64,000 nucleotides of DNA from Candidatus Berkiella cookevillensis (GCF_001431315.2 NZ_LKHV02000001.1:2046001-2110000), one strand, 5' to 3'; counted from the stretch's first letter, positions 29,801-35,431 are shown. The notes: generated by a model not told the origin, from the sequence alone. Program-made: numbers and translations.

Positions 29801-31623
29801 ATGGTTGCTGTTAATTTAACAAGATCAGCAGCGGAAAGCGTCGTAGATTCGTCATGATTATCCGTATCTGAGTGCACAATTGATCTACTTTGATTGAGTG
29901 TGATCGCACCAGTATTTGCATCCACAGAAATACGAAACACTTCTATATGAGACGTTGCCGTGCGACCAACCACCTCTGAACCATCCATGATCAATTCAAT
30001 GGCTTGGTTACTTAAAGTATCAACTAAACCACTATCTACTTCAGAAGCACTGATACTCAAGGTATAAAGCAAAGAGGCTAAACCATCTGCACCAGGATTA
30101 AGTGTAAAAAGACCAGCAAAGCTAGTTGTATCATCGACAGCAAATATTGTTTCATCAACGGTGAGAGATGCACTTGCACCAGAAAGTGTAACAACCGGCT
30201 CATCATCTATAATTTCAACGGTCAACATAGCCGTGTAAACATCTTCATCTGCATCTGTAAATTCATAAGTAAAAACTTGCAAACCACTATTATCGTCTAT
30301 GTCTGTTTGATCTGATGGCGTAGAATCACTATCGTTATCAATAGAGCTTAATAAGGTATAGGTATAATTCCCCGTTGCTCGATCAACGACTAACTCACCA
30401 ATGGATGTCGTTACCGTAATGGTCGTCGTGGTGATAACCGTAGTTCCACCTGGAATTGTAATATTAGAAACTGAGCCGCCATCTGCACCAAAGGTATTAT
30501 TAACACCATCAATTAAAGAGCCACTTACTGTTGCTGGAGATGAAGGTAAATTCGAACCATCTGGAAAAATATTTGCCTCATCTATTGCAGGCGCTGATTG
30601 ATCGGTTGCCGTAGGTTCATCATCTACTACTTGTGCAGAAAGAAAGGCTGTAGCGCTATCGCCATTACCATCTACAATTGTATAGGTAAATTTATCGATG
30701 TAAACTTGACCCAAAGAAGTATTGATATAAACAAGGTTGTTATTAAAATCCTGACCAATATCTGTTGTATCATTGGGTAAATGCAAAATAGGATTAGTTA
30801 AGGTATAGACATAATCACCTATTTCAATGCCTAATAATGGATCAGCGGATGTATATAAAACAATCGTATTCCCTTCTGGCGTTGTGATTTCAATACTATC
30901 TGATACAATATTTTTTGAAGAGCCTGGCCTTGTAAAGTTTAAATCCAAGCCTCCTAATCCATCTGGGCCAGCACTTGCGCCTTCTGCAAAAATATTACCC
31001 GTCAGTGTCACAGAAGACTGTGTTCTTAAAGCTGATTCAAATTGATGGAAACCAATAGAAGGCCCAGCCAATAAATTGGGCGCTGAAGGCAAACCATTTT
31101 CAGGTAAAATAGGCGGTAGCGTTATTTCTTGTATTGTGGTGGGTGGACTAAAAGCGGTAAACAAATCTCTTTCTACAGATTCTATTCGCTTAAATTTGTT
31201 TAAACCATCTTCTATATCCCTATCTAAGCCTCTGCCAACAGAATCTACCCCACCTTCATTATGCGTTTGTGCAACAGACACAACATCAGAACCACCATCC
31301 TCTAATACCACATCTAATAGCTCTTCAAGCGCTAAATTTAAGAATTCACTACTATCTCCTGCGTCGGGTGGGAATGCCGCAAGCATTTCTTCGAAATCTT
31401 CTTCTTCCATCTTCACAAATTCAAGAAATGCCTCCTGAAAAGGCATAAAGATATCTTCAAAAGGAAGAACAGCTTTCTCAGCGTGTAGAAAAATATCATC
31501 CAAATGGATATTATTGAGTAAATTAGCACTAATATCTAATTTCTCTGGCAATACACCATCCTGATTTACTTTTATTGAAGAAGTAGAAGCCTCAGTCGAT
31601 TTATGTGATTTATTTTTTGCCAT
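17881..31623 (-). CDS. Giant T1SS-143 repeat adhesin with L-type lectin domain (4580 aa)
   Basis: The largest gene here. Order by residue: ~1-165 the shared N-terminal module (AEKAVLPFEDIF, FLNLALEELLDVVLEDGGSD, RIESVERDLFTAF); ~165-475 beta and VCBS-like domains; ~475-3360 seventeen T1SS-143 repeats of 169-172 residues; ~3360-3620 VCBS/cadherin-like; ~3620-3985 three 123-residue cadherin-like repeats (VTNEDTQYTFTVADFGF); ~3995-4220 an L-type lectin domain (DFSDISMLDMNGTA, GADGLVFVVQ, VGVAFDTWNN, WDVWIDYNGTTLEVRI, IGFSSGAAGAYENVYVLNW); ~4220-4330 a cadherin-like part (GDLLLNDTDVDDNA); ~4330-4490 the calcium-binding domain (DSNQDGILDA, DRNGNAIVDP); then an acidic tail ending AHQLESPDQQNPLG. 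There is no Sec signal. T1SS-143 repeats belong to type I-secreted giants, so export by a LapB/HlyB-type system is expected, but none is encoded nearby. Confidence 0.85.
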   Translation of the reverse strand: MAKNKSHKSTEASTSSIKVNQDGVLPEKLDISANLLNNIHLDDIFLHAEKAVLPFEDIFMPFQEAFLEFVKMEEEDFEEMLAAFPPDAGDSSEFLNLALEELLDVVLEDGGSDVVSVAQTHNEGGVDSVGRGLDRDIEDGLNKFKRIESVERDLFTAFSPPTTIQEITLPPILPENGLPSAPNLLAGPSIGFHQFESALRTQSSVTLTGNIFAEGASAGPDGLGGLDLNFTRPGSSKNIVSDSIEITTPEGNTIVLYTSADPLLGIEIGDYVYTLTNPILHLPNDTTDIGQDFNNNLVYINTSLGQVYIDKFTYTIVDGNGDSATAFLSAQVVDDEPTATDQSAPAIDEANIFPDGSNLPSSPATVSGSLIDGVNNTFGADGGSVSNITIPGGTTVITTTTITVTTSIGELVVDRATGNYTYTLLSSIDNDSDSTPSDQTDIDDNSGLQVFTYEFTDADEDVYTAMLTVEIIDDEPVVTLSGASASLTVDETIFAVDDTTSFAGLFTLNPGADGLASLLYTLSISASEVDSGLVDTLSNQAIELIMDGSEVVGRTATSHIEVFRISVDANTGAITLNQSRSIVHSDTDNHDESTTLSAADLVKLTATITDGDGDVASQTADIGTSFIFRDDGPSIERNAVAVPTLVVDESNFAVDASASFASLFNSAFGADGFKDSDNNNMEDLDAIHFALGISGSAVDSGLNDTLSAEDVLLFLESGVVVGRTAVGNEEVFRISVDADSGLVTLDQSRSVAHDNPNDPDESSEPSILSAANLVTLTATIEDGDGDTASAVAEIGLSFQFRDDGPNINRNAVAVPTLIVDESDFGVNASASFAGLFDSAFEADSFKDSDNNNAEDLDAIRFALGISGSGVSSGLTDTLSAEDVLLYLESGVVVGRTAVGNEEVFRISVDADSGLVTLDQSRAVVHANASNPDDTSVLSAANLVTLTATIEDGDGDTASAVAEIGLSFQFRDDGPSITRNLVAVPTLVVDESDFGVNASTSFASLFDSAFGADSFKDSDNNNAEDLDAIRFALGISSSGVSSGLTDTLSAEDVLLYLESGVVVGRTAVGNEEVFRISVDANTGVVSLDQLRAVVHDNPNDPDESSEPSILSAANLVTLTATIEDGDGDTASAVAEIGLSFQFRDDGPNINRNAVAVPTLIVDESDFGVNASTSFASLFDSAFGADSFKDSDNNNAEDLDAIRFALGISSSGVSSGLTDTLSAEDVLLYLESGVVVGRTAVGNEEVFRISVDADSGLVTLDQSRAVAHDNPNDPDESSEPSILSAANLVTLTATIEDGDGDTASAVAEIGLSFQFRDDGPNINRNAVAVPTLIVDESDFGVNASASFASLFDSAFGADGFKDSNDDNAEDLDAIRFALGISGSGVSSGLTDTLSTEDVLLYLESGVVVGRTAVGNEEVFRISVDADSGLVTLDQSRAVAHDNPNDPDESSEPSILSAANLVTLTATIEDGDGDTASAVAEIGLSFQFRDDGPSITRNVVAVPTLVVDESDFGVNASTSFAGLFDSVFGADGFKDSDNNNVEDLDAIRFALGISSSGVDSGLNDTLSAEDVLLYLESGVVVGRTAVGNEEVFRISVDANTGVVSLDQLRAVVHDNPNDPDESSEPSILSAANLVTLTATIEDGDGDTASAVAEIGLSFQFRDDGPNINRNAVAVPTLIVDESNYAVDASASFAILFNSAFGTDGFKDSNNDNAEDADAIRFALGISGSGVSSGLTDTLSAEDVLLYLESGVVVGRTAVGNEEVFRISVDADSGLVTLDQSRAVVHANASNPDDTSVLSAANLVTLTATIEDGDGDTASAVAEIGLSFQFRDDGPNINRNAVAVPTLIVDESDFGVNASASFASLFNSAFGADGFKDSDNNNIEDLDAIHFALGISGSAVDSGLNDTLSAEDVLLFLESGAVVGRTAVGNEEVFRISVDADSGLVTLDQSRAVVHDNTSNPDDTSVLSAANLVTLTAMIEDGDGDTASAVAEIGLSFQFRDDGPSITRNVVAVPTLVVDESDFGVNASTSFATLFDSAFGADGFKDSNNDNAEDADAIRFALGISAPEALSGLTDTLSNEAVELVMDGLSVVGRTATGHIEVFRISVDSNTGVVSLDQLRSVVHDNPNDPDESSAPSVLSAANLVTLTATIEDGDGDRASAVAEIGLSFQFRDDGPSISRNAVAVPTLVVDESDFAIDASASFATLFDSAFGADGFKDSNNDNAEDADAIRFALGISAPEALSGLTDTLSNEAVELVMDGLSVVGRTATGHIEVFRISVDANTGLVILNQSRSVVHANTSDPDDTSILSAANLVTLTATIEDGDGDRASAVAEIGLSFQFRDDGPSISRNAVAVPTLVVDESDFAIDASASFATLFDSAFGADGFKDSNNDNAEDADAIRFALGISAPEALSGLTDTLSNEAVELVMDGLSVVGRTATGHIEVFRISVDSNTGVVSLDQLRSVVHDNPNDPDESSAPSVLSAANLVTLTATIEDGDGDRASAVAEIGLSFQFRDDGPSISRNAVAVPTLVVDESDFGVNASTSFAVLFDGVFGADGFKDSDNNNTEDLDAIRFALGISAPEALSGLTDTLSNEAVELVMDGLSVVGRTATGHIEVFRISVDSNTGVVSLDQLRSVVHDNPNDPDESSAPSVLSAANLVTLTATIEDGDGDRASAVAEIGLSFQFRDDGPSISRNAVAVPTLVVDESDFAIDASASFATLFDSAFGADGFKDSNNDNAEDADAIRFALGISAPEALSGLTDTLSNEAVELVMDGLSVVGRTATGHIEVFRISVDANTGLVILNQSRSVVHANTSDPDDTSILSAANLVTLTATIEDGDGDRASAVAEIGLSFQFRDDGPSISRNAVAVPTLVVDESDFGVNASTSFAVLFDGVFGADGFKDSDNNNTEDLDAIRFALGISAPEALSGLTDTLSNEAVELVMDGLSVVGRTATGHIEVFRISVDSNTGVVSLDQLRSVVHDNPNDPDESSAPSVLSAANLVTLTATIEDGDGDRASAVAEIGLSFQFRDDGPSISRNAVAVPTLIVDESNYAVDASASFAILFNSAFGTDGFKDSNNDNAEDADAIRFALGISAHEALSGLTDTLSNEAVELVMDGSAVVGRTATSHVEVFRITVDADTGVVSLDQLRAVVHDNPNDPDESSEPSILSAANLVTLTATIEDGDGDTASAVAEIGLSFQFRDDGPSIERNAVAVPTLVVDESIFGSDTASFASLFTTIFGNDGSKDSDDNDDIADADAITYVLSVGNAASGLVDTISQEAIELVKIGNDIVGQTETNEAFRISVNANTGEIIFSQSRAVEHPNVSDPNDVVGLLDDAIVLTATAEDGDGDINSASINIGSAFSFVDDAPIATDNTNFVNESLLLDGGAITSGNLLTDDDGDGVDSFGADGGRILSINGVEDGSSGDLDAASGSISTETTFDTGNGNVTGRLTVNVLTGDYEFELIDASEIPDTELITQHVSSYTIIDGDGDTSTKNLTIDIDLNQIPVVDDITVNGNEDAPSIPVILTGSDSDIDGSISSFNISILPLNGTLYEDADLNIPVIADTNYPAISNQLTLYFVPNANFNGTVNFEYAATDNTGDSSINETVTINIASVNDAPSGADATVVTNEDTQYTFTVADFGFSDANDSPTNTLAAVRISSLPTAGTLTNNSIAVTVGSLITVADINAGLLRFTPDENTNGTGYANFTFQVQDDGGTDNSGVDLDQSPNTITINVTSVNDAPSGTDATVVTNEDTQYTFTVADFGFGDVDDSPANALAAVRISSLPTAGTLTNNSIAVTVGSLITVADINAGLLRFTPDENANGTGYANFTFQVQDNGGDANGGVDLDQSPNTITINVTSVNDAPAGADATVVTNEDTQYTFTVADFGFSDVNDSPANSLLAVRITTLPTAGTLTNNGVVVTVGSSVTVDDINAGLLRFTPAANANGTGYANFTFQVRDDGGDANGGVDLDPTPNTITINVTPVNDAPVADDDIGTLGVTPDQVFRLDDFSDISMLDMNGTATTENTVDGTVLRLIQSIQTSPPYQAGSVFSLATVNASDFSTYFQFRMTNPGGITNAYNPQTGADGLVFVVQSVSSSLGGDGGGIGYQGISDSVGVAFDTWNNPEQNDPSSNYLAIFTDGIVTHTTSTPYINISPNFDNGNIWDVWIDYNGTTLEVRISENGTRPEDPILSTDLDLLSILGQEQAYIGFSSGAAGAYENVYVLNWEYRDDYNPITNTLTGDLLLNDTDVDDNAILSVAAVNGLASNVSVEIELDSGALLMVNADGTYLYDPNGAFDMLPPDQTTTDSFTYQIQDDHGALSDPATVTIVINADSIAPVVFDLNHNNEIELIGLSNSYAEFDVNNDGTKERIAWVGSEDGLLVYDHQQDGQVTDINEIAFTSYVPGAQTDLEGLSAFDSNQDGILDAQDNDYHLFNIWQDRNGNAIVDPEEMLSLTDYGIVSLTLQSNNQSAIIEGNLITGYTSYETADGNTYLAADVKLQISPSVDTIEMNEIFIEANQLDLSAVPDTASESNESSSEDNLTINHADADAGDVTDAPADLGNTATAMTESEYIAHQLESPDQQNPLG
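19690..20800 (-). repeat. Three tandem 369-bp cadherin-like units
   Basis: The unit VTNEDTQYTFTVADFGF...PNTITINVTSVNDAP repeats three times with a 369-bp (123-residue) period; equivalent points are 19829, 20198 and 20567. They lie immediately N-terminal to the lectin domain. Confidence 0.85.
21545..30205 (-). repeat. Seventeen T1SS-143 repeats (507/516-bp period)
   Basis: Units begin with (D/E)DGP(S/N)I-RN-VAVPTL(V/I)VDES and end GLSFQFRDD. Measured offsets in the cleanest part (22838, 23345, 23861, 24377, 24884, 25400) are 507 or 516 bp; the 9-bp difference is the loop before LSAANL (DPDDTS versus DPDESSAPS). Two flavours exist: eight consecutive units (second to ninth) carry AEDVLLYLES...TAVGNEEVF, and the next seven carry NEAVELVMDG...TATGHIEVF. 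Units in 22800-25600 are almost identical at DNA level, so unit number may vary between strains and is a risk point for assembly. Confidence 0.88.
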
Positions 31624-31719
31624 ACAGCGCCTAATTAGATAGATGTAAATACAACTAAATAGCTATCCCTGCTGTACTCAAAGGTTATTTAATAAAACTA
31701 ATAGAATTTTAAAAAAATC

Positions 31720-31740
31720 ATAACTGTACCAAGGTACTAT
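31720..31740. promoter_or_regulatory. Operator-like palindrome upstream of the 4580-aa gene
   Basis: GTACCAAGGTAC at 31726-31737 is a near-perfect dyad 103 bp before the start codon. Its flanks match those of the site at 17728. The insertion sequence begins only 76 bp further upstream, so this site and the core promoter were left intact by the insertion. Confidence 0.5.
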
Positions 31741-31815
31741 ATGTTTTAAGCTATATGATATTTGAATGTTATTTTATTGATTAGTTTCAAATTTCTGAAA
31801 ACTATTGTAACGGCG

Positions 31816-33242
31816 AATTGCCTCAAATTAAATCTAACCCTATGAACGCAAAGTAGGTTTCGTTGCCTCATATTAAAAGTAACCATGGAACGGGAGGTTA
31901 CACATATGGGGTATCAAGAAAAAAAGAGCTATCTTCAAGCGATTTTGTTGCGATACGTGAATGATGATAGGTCAAAAAAGAGTGCAATACTCAATGAGTT
32001 TTGTGCTGTATGTGGATACAATAGAAAATATGCGATTCAGCTACTAAAGAAGAAACCAGTTAAGGAAAAAAAGAGAGCGGGACCAAAACCAGTTTATGAT
32101 AAACCCGCCCTCTTAGAGCCATTAAAGCAGATTTGGTTTACCGCCGACCAACCCTGTGGCAAAAGGCTAAAACCCATCATTAAACTCTGGCTGCCAAGCT
32201 ATGAGTCAACCTATGGCTCTCTAGCACCTGAAATAAGGCACCGGCTATTATCAATTAGTCCTGCTACTATCGATCGCTTACTAAAGCCTATACGAGCGAC
32301 AAACAAACTTAAAGGACGCTGTACGACCAAACCTGGCTCATTATTAAAATCTCATATACAAATACAATTTAGTCATTGGGATATAACACGGCCAGGTTAT
32401 GTGGAAGCAGACACTGTTGCGCACTGTGGCGATAGTGTTGCTGGTCGTTTTGCTTGGAGTCTAACCGTTACAGACATTTTTACAGGTTGGACAGAAAATC
32501 GAGCCATGTGGAATAAAGAAGGTGGCTCTGTTTATGAACGTATCAGTGATATAGAAAAGGTTTTACCCTTTGAGGTTTTAGGGTTTGATTGTGATAACGG
32601 CGGTGAGTTTATTAATCATGCATTACATGATTATTTTACTAAAAGAGAAAAGCCTGTTCAGTTTACACGTTCACGCCCCTATAAAAAGAATGATAATGCT
32701 CATGTAGAACAGAAAAATTGGACGCATGTGCGAAACCTATTTGGGTATGACAGGCTAGACAAAAAGAAAACGGTTGTTTTGATGAATGATTTATACCGAA
32801 ACGAATGGAGCCTGCTTCAAAATCACTTCATGCCATCGATGAAGCTAAAAAGCAAAGAGCGTATTGGCGCTAAATACAAGAAGCAATATGAACCTGCAAA
32901 AACGCCTTATGAGCGGGTATTAGAGTCAGATTCTGTTGCAGATACCACAAAAGAAAAACTACAGGCTATTCATGCAGCCCTTAATCCGTTTACACTTAAG
33001 AAAATAATAGAAACAAAATTGGTTGAAATATTTAAGCACATAAAAGTTAGTTCAAATGTGAGGCAACGACTCTAAGGAGAAGAAAGATGAATATTGCATA
33101 TTTATTCAGCAATGGCCTCGAGCTTACTGTTTGTTTTTTATCTACTTTTAACAAAATAAAAGTCTTTGAATTAAATGTTCTCGGTTACCTTAGTTATGAG
33201 GCAACGAACGATCTCTTGGGTTAGGTTTTGCTATGAGGCAAT
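31816..33242. mobile_element. Insertion sequence with ~62-bp terminal inverted repeats and 6-bp target duplication
   Basis: The left end (31816-31877) and the complement of the right end (33181-33242) align as ATTGCCTCA...CTAACCC...CGTTGCCTCATA...TAACC. Each end therefore contains two TTGCCTCA boxes in the same order, probably transposase-binding sites. ACGGCG stands directly outside both ends (31810-31815 and 33243-33248), consistent with a 6-bp target-site duplication. Total length is ~1427 bp with one intact DDE transposase gene. The element lies between the giant adhesin gene and its short paralogue. Its family is uncertain. Confidence 0.85.
31906..33075 (+). CDS. DDE integrase-core transposase
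   Basis: A 389-residue transposase with an N-terminal helical DNA-binding part (KKSAILNEFCAVCGYNRKYAIQLL) and a retroviral-integrase-type core. The predicted triad is Asp169 (VEADTVAHCGD), Asp230 (DCDNGGEF) and Glu268 (NAHVEQKN), a D-E spacing near the DD35E norm. The start is placed at 31906 because GGGAGG (31892-31897) lies 8 nt before it; the ATG at 31885 is less well served and lies close to the terminal repeat. No frameshift or stop is seen, so the copy may be active. It resembles the integrase-type transposases loosely grouped with IS481/ISNCY; I cannot name the family with certainty. Confidence 0.82.
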   Translation: MGYQEKKSYLQAILLRYVNDDRSKKSAILNEFCAVCGYNRKYAIQLLKKKPVKEKKRAGPKPVYDKPALLEPLKQIWFTADQPCGKRLKPIIKLWLPSYESTYGSLAPEIRHRLLSISPATIDRLLKPIRATNKLKGRCTTKPGSLLKSHIQIQFSHWDITRPGYVEADTVAHCGDSVAGRFAWSLTVTDIFTGWTENRAMWNKEGGSVYERISDIEKVLPFEVLGFDCDNGGEFINHALHDYFTKREKPVQFTRSRPYKKNDNAHVEQKNWTHVRNLFGYDRLDKKKTVVLMNDLYRNEWSLLQNHFMPSMKLKSKERIGAKYKKQYEPAKTPYERVLESDSVADTTKEKLQAIHAALNPFTLKKIIETKLVEIFKHIKVSSNVRQRL

Positions 33243-33248
33243 ACGGCG

Positions 33249-33461
33249 GCAAAGGAAAATGTCCGGTTTTGAGCAAAATTAAAATGTCCTGTAATAATAA
33301 TCACTTAAAGCAAGGAAGCTTAAAAAGTGATAATGCAGGAGGTGTATATGAACACTGCGAACATTTTGGCTTTGCAATTTAACTTTGCAATGACAAGATT
33401 TCTGAATACTACGGATAAGATTCTAATATGTATAATTCACCCCCACCTACTGATGCTGTAA
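33249..33461 (+). pseudogene. Probable remnant of another insertion element with a 37-codon reading frame
   Basis: The text AAAATGTCCGGTTTTGAGC followed by AAAATGTCCTG looks like an insertion-sequence end. A hairpin (ATCACTT/AAGTGAT, 33300-33331) follows, then a near-perfect ribosome-binding site AGGAGGT (33337-33343) four bases before an ATG at 33348. The frame opened there (MNTANILALQFNF...) stops at 33461 after running over the 3' end of the opposite-strand gene. The good start signals with a truncated product suggest a decayed transposase start. I do not recognise the peptide. Confidence 0.35.
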
Positions 33462-35394
33462 AAACAGACATATCTATGGTTTCTAATAAGGGGGAATTCG
33501 GCGTGTTCAAAATAGAGCTTGAAGATACGCCCAGTTTTTCTAAATGTGTATCCACATCAACATGCTCAGAATGACCAAGATCAGGAAGAATTTCGTTTAG
33601 TTCTAAGCGACGCATGTCACTCAAAAAATCATTGTTTAAAGTTCTAGAACCCGTTTCTTCTGGAGCAATGGGATTAAAAGCCCCCCCTGCTTGACTAAAG
33701 AAAAAGAAATGTTGAATAGTAGCTTCTGTTTCATAAGCGCCAATATCTTTAGTTTCTGCAACAGCAATACCACGTTGATCAAAAGAAGAATCACTTACAT
33801 CTCCCGCATTGATTGCAGGACTTGAAGGTAACAATGCATGCGTTAATGTCAGACCGCCATTGTCTGTTAAAACATCTAACAAAGGATCAATAACACCTTG
33901 ATGCCCCGTCGCAGAAATGCCACCCAAAGAACCAAATTGATCGCCTATATTGGCTTGTATCACAGTCCCATCTGTATTACCGATCAAATTATAGCCAAGA
34001 GACTCAAAACCAATACCAGACATATCAAGATCGTTTGAATTTCCTGCGATAATTGACATTGAAATACTAGTCAGTTTTGATGGATCACTTTGATTGGAAT
34101 AAATACCACTTCCAAATAGTAGGCTCGTATTATCTGTAATAGTTGAGTGTGATATATCTACAGATTCACCATATAAATTTGCTAAGCCACCACCAGATAA
34201 AGTTGCAGTATTGCCAGAAATTGTGCTTGTATCAATGGATATTTCTCCATACATATTAAGAACACCACCGCCCATATAACTCGCTTGATTATGATAGAGG
34301 GTGCTGCCATTAATATGCACAATACCAAATTGATTACCAAGGCCACCTGCATAGCCAGTGCTTACATTATTTCTTAATTCGCTGTTGAGGAGAGTAATTG
34401 TAGCATTTTCGCCAAAATTAAAAATTCCGCCACCATTTAAGGTAGCATGATTGTCGTCTAATATTGAATGGTTGATTGTAATACTACCGTTATCATTGTA
34501 AATTGCACCGCCCATTTTTGCTTGATTTTGAAGCAACAAAACATTATCAAGCGTTAATGTTCCTTGATTGAAAATCGCTCCGCCTGAAAATTGCCCGACT
34601 TCTCCACCCACTAAAGTAATATTTTTCAAAGTCAAACTTGCATTTGGCATAACTTGAAAAAGTCTATCAATTTGGTTTGCATTAATAATTGTATTTTCTC
34701 TACTCTGACCAATAATGACTATCTGGCTGTGTATATCTAAATCGCCTTTTAATGCTAATTCTTCACTTTGCCCAACAATAGATAAATTATATTCTCCATC
34801 ACACAAATGAATTTGCGTCACCCCACTCACCTGATTAGCTGCAATGATAGCCTCACGCAGTGAAATAAGACCATCCATAGCATCAATAATATCTGCTGTT
34901 GTTGTCACGTCTCCATGACAAGTATCTGGATCTTCAGGTATTTTAGGATTTTCTGTATTTTTGGGATTCTCTAATTCACTATCTGATACTGTTTTATTGC
35001 TTAGGCTTGAAAACAATAAGTCTTGATAATCATCAGGTATATATTCTTGACCTTTATTAAAAACAGAAAGATCGCGGGCTACTGATTCAACAACCCCATA
35101 TTTAGAGGCATGCGTATTAATAACAATTTGTATAAAATCTGATAATACGGGCTGTGAGGATGCATTTTCTGCGCCACCTGCCGCTGGACTGGGTAATACA
35201 TTAATATCGGCTATTGATTGTATATCTTCTGATGAGCTATTAGACACAGGTGCTTTAATCGACTCAGGCTCTGTTACAGGCGCTGCATTATTGTCTTTGG
35301 CATCTTGGGTTGAAGTCAAAGGAATATTAAATAGCTCTTCAAATTCAAGCTCTAAAAATGGGTTGCTATCTAATTTTTTCATCTTTCCTGTCAT
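33409..35394 (-). CDS. Short adhesin-family member: N-terminal segment plus beta-helix (661 aa)
   Basis: A reduced relative of the giants. Residues ~10-25 (NPFLELEFEELFN) and ~97-110 (ESVARDLSVFN) correspond to the FLxLxxEELL and ESVxRDLF segments of the giant proteins. Residues ~160-560 form a right-handed beta-helix beginning GLISLREAIIAAN and containing repeated GGAIxNxG and STISGNTATLSGGG turns. It closes like a choice-of-anchor Q domain: GYNLIGNTDG, LTDNGGLTLTHALLPSSPAINAG, DQRG...DIGAYE. No cadherin-like repeats or calcium-binding domain are present, and the ~100-residue tail ends GGGELYILESYP. A second ATG at 35382 is preceded by AGGAAAG and may be the true start. Function is unknown; a surface or secreted role is inferred from the paralogues. 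Confidence 0.72.
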   Translation of the reverse strand: MTGKMKKLDSNPFLELEFEELFNIPLTSTQDAKDNNAAPVTEPESIKAPVSNSSSEDIQSIADINVLPSPAAGGAENASSQPVLSDFIQIVINTHASKYGVVESVARDLSVFNKGQEYIPDDYQDLLFSSLSNKTVSDSELENPKNTENPKIPEDPDTCHGDVTTTADIIDAMDGLISLREAIIAANQVSGVTQIHLCDGEYNLSIVGQSEELALKGDLDIHSQIVIIGQSRENTIINANQIDRLFQVMPNASLTLKNITLVGGEVGQFSGGAIFNQGTLTLDNVLLLQNQAKMGGAIYNDNGSITINHSILDDNHATLNGGGIFNFGENATITLLNSELRNNVSTGYAGGLGNQFGIVHINGSTLYHNQASYMGGGVLNMYGEISIDTSTISGNTATLSGGGLANLYGESVDISHSTITDNTSLLFGSGIYSNQSDPSKLTSISMSIIAGNSNDLDMSGIGFESLGYNLIGNTDGTVIQANIGDQFGSLGGISATGHQGVIDPLLDVLTDNGGLTLTHALLPSSPAINAGDVSDSSFDQRGIAVAETKDIGAYETEATIQHFFFFSQAGGAFNPIAPEETGSRTLNNDFLSDMRRLELNEILPDLGHSEHVDVDTHLEKLGVSSSSILNTPNSPLLETIDMSVFTASVGGGELYILESYP

Positions 35395-35403
35395 CCCGCC
35401 CGC

Positions 35404-35431
35404 AATTAGTTATTTTCCAAAATAACTAATT
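35404..35431. promoter_or_regulatory. Perfect 13-bp inverted repeat just before the 661-aa gene
   Basis: AATTAGTTATTTT-CC-AAAATAACTAATT is a perfect dyad with a 2-nt centre, ending 10 bp before the start codon at 35394 (minus strand). It could be an operator or a 5' UTR hairpin affecting translation. It has no G/C-rich stem or T-run to suit a terminator. Nothing else recognisable is in the 259-bp gap to the peroxidase gene. Confidence 0.45.

Noticed and set aside
17881-31623. LapA-like retention module with a di-alanine LapG cleavage site at the N-terminus of the giants
   Set aside because: No TAAG/PAAG-type site is visible in the first ~200 residues of any of the three; only general architecture resembles LapA.
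31885-31905. Upstream ATG for the insertion-sequence transposase
   Set aside because: GGGAGG is placed correctly for the ATG at 31906, not for this one, which lies just inside the terminal repeat.
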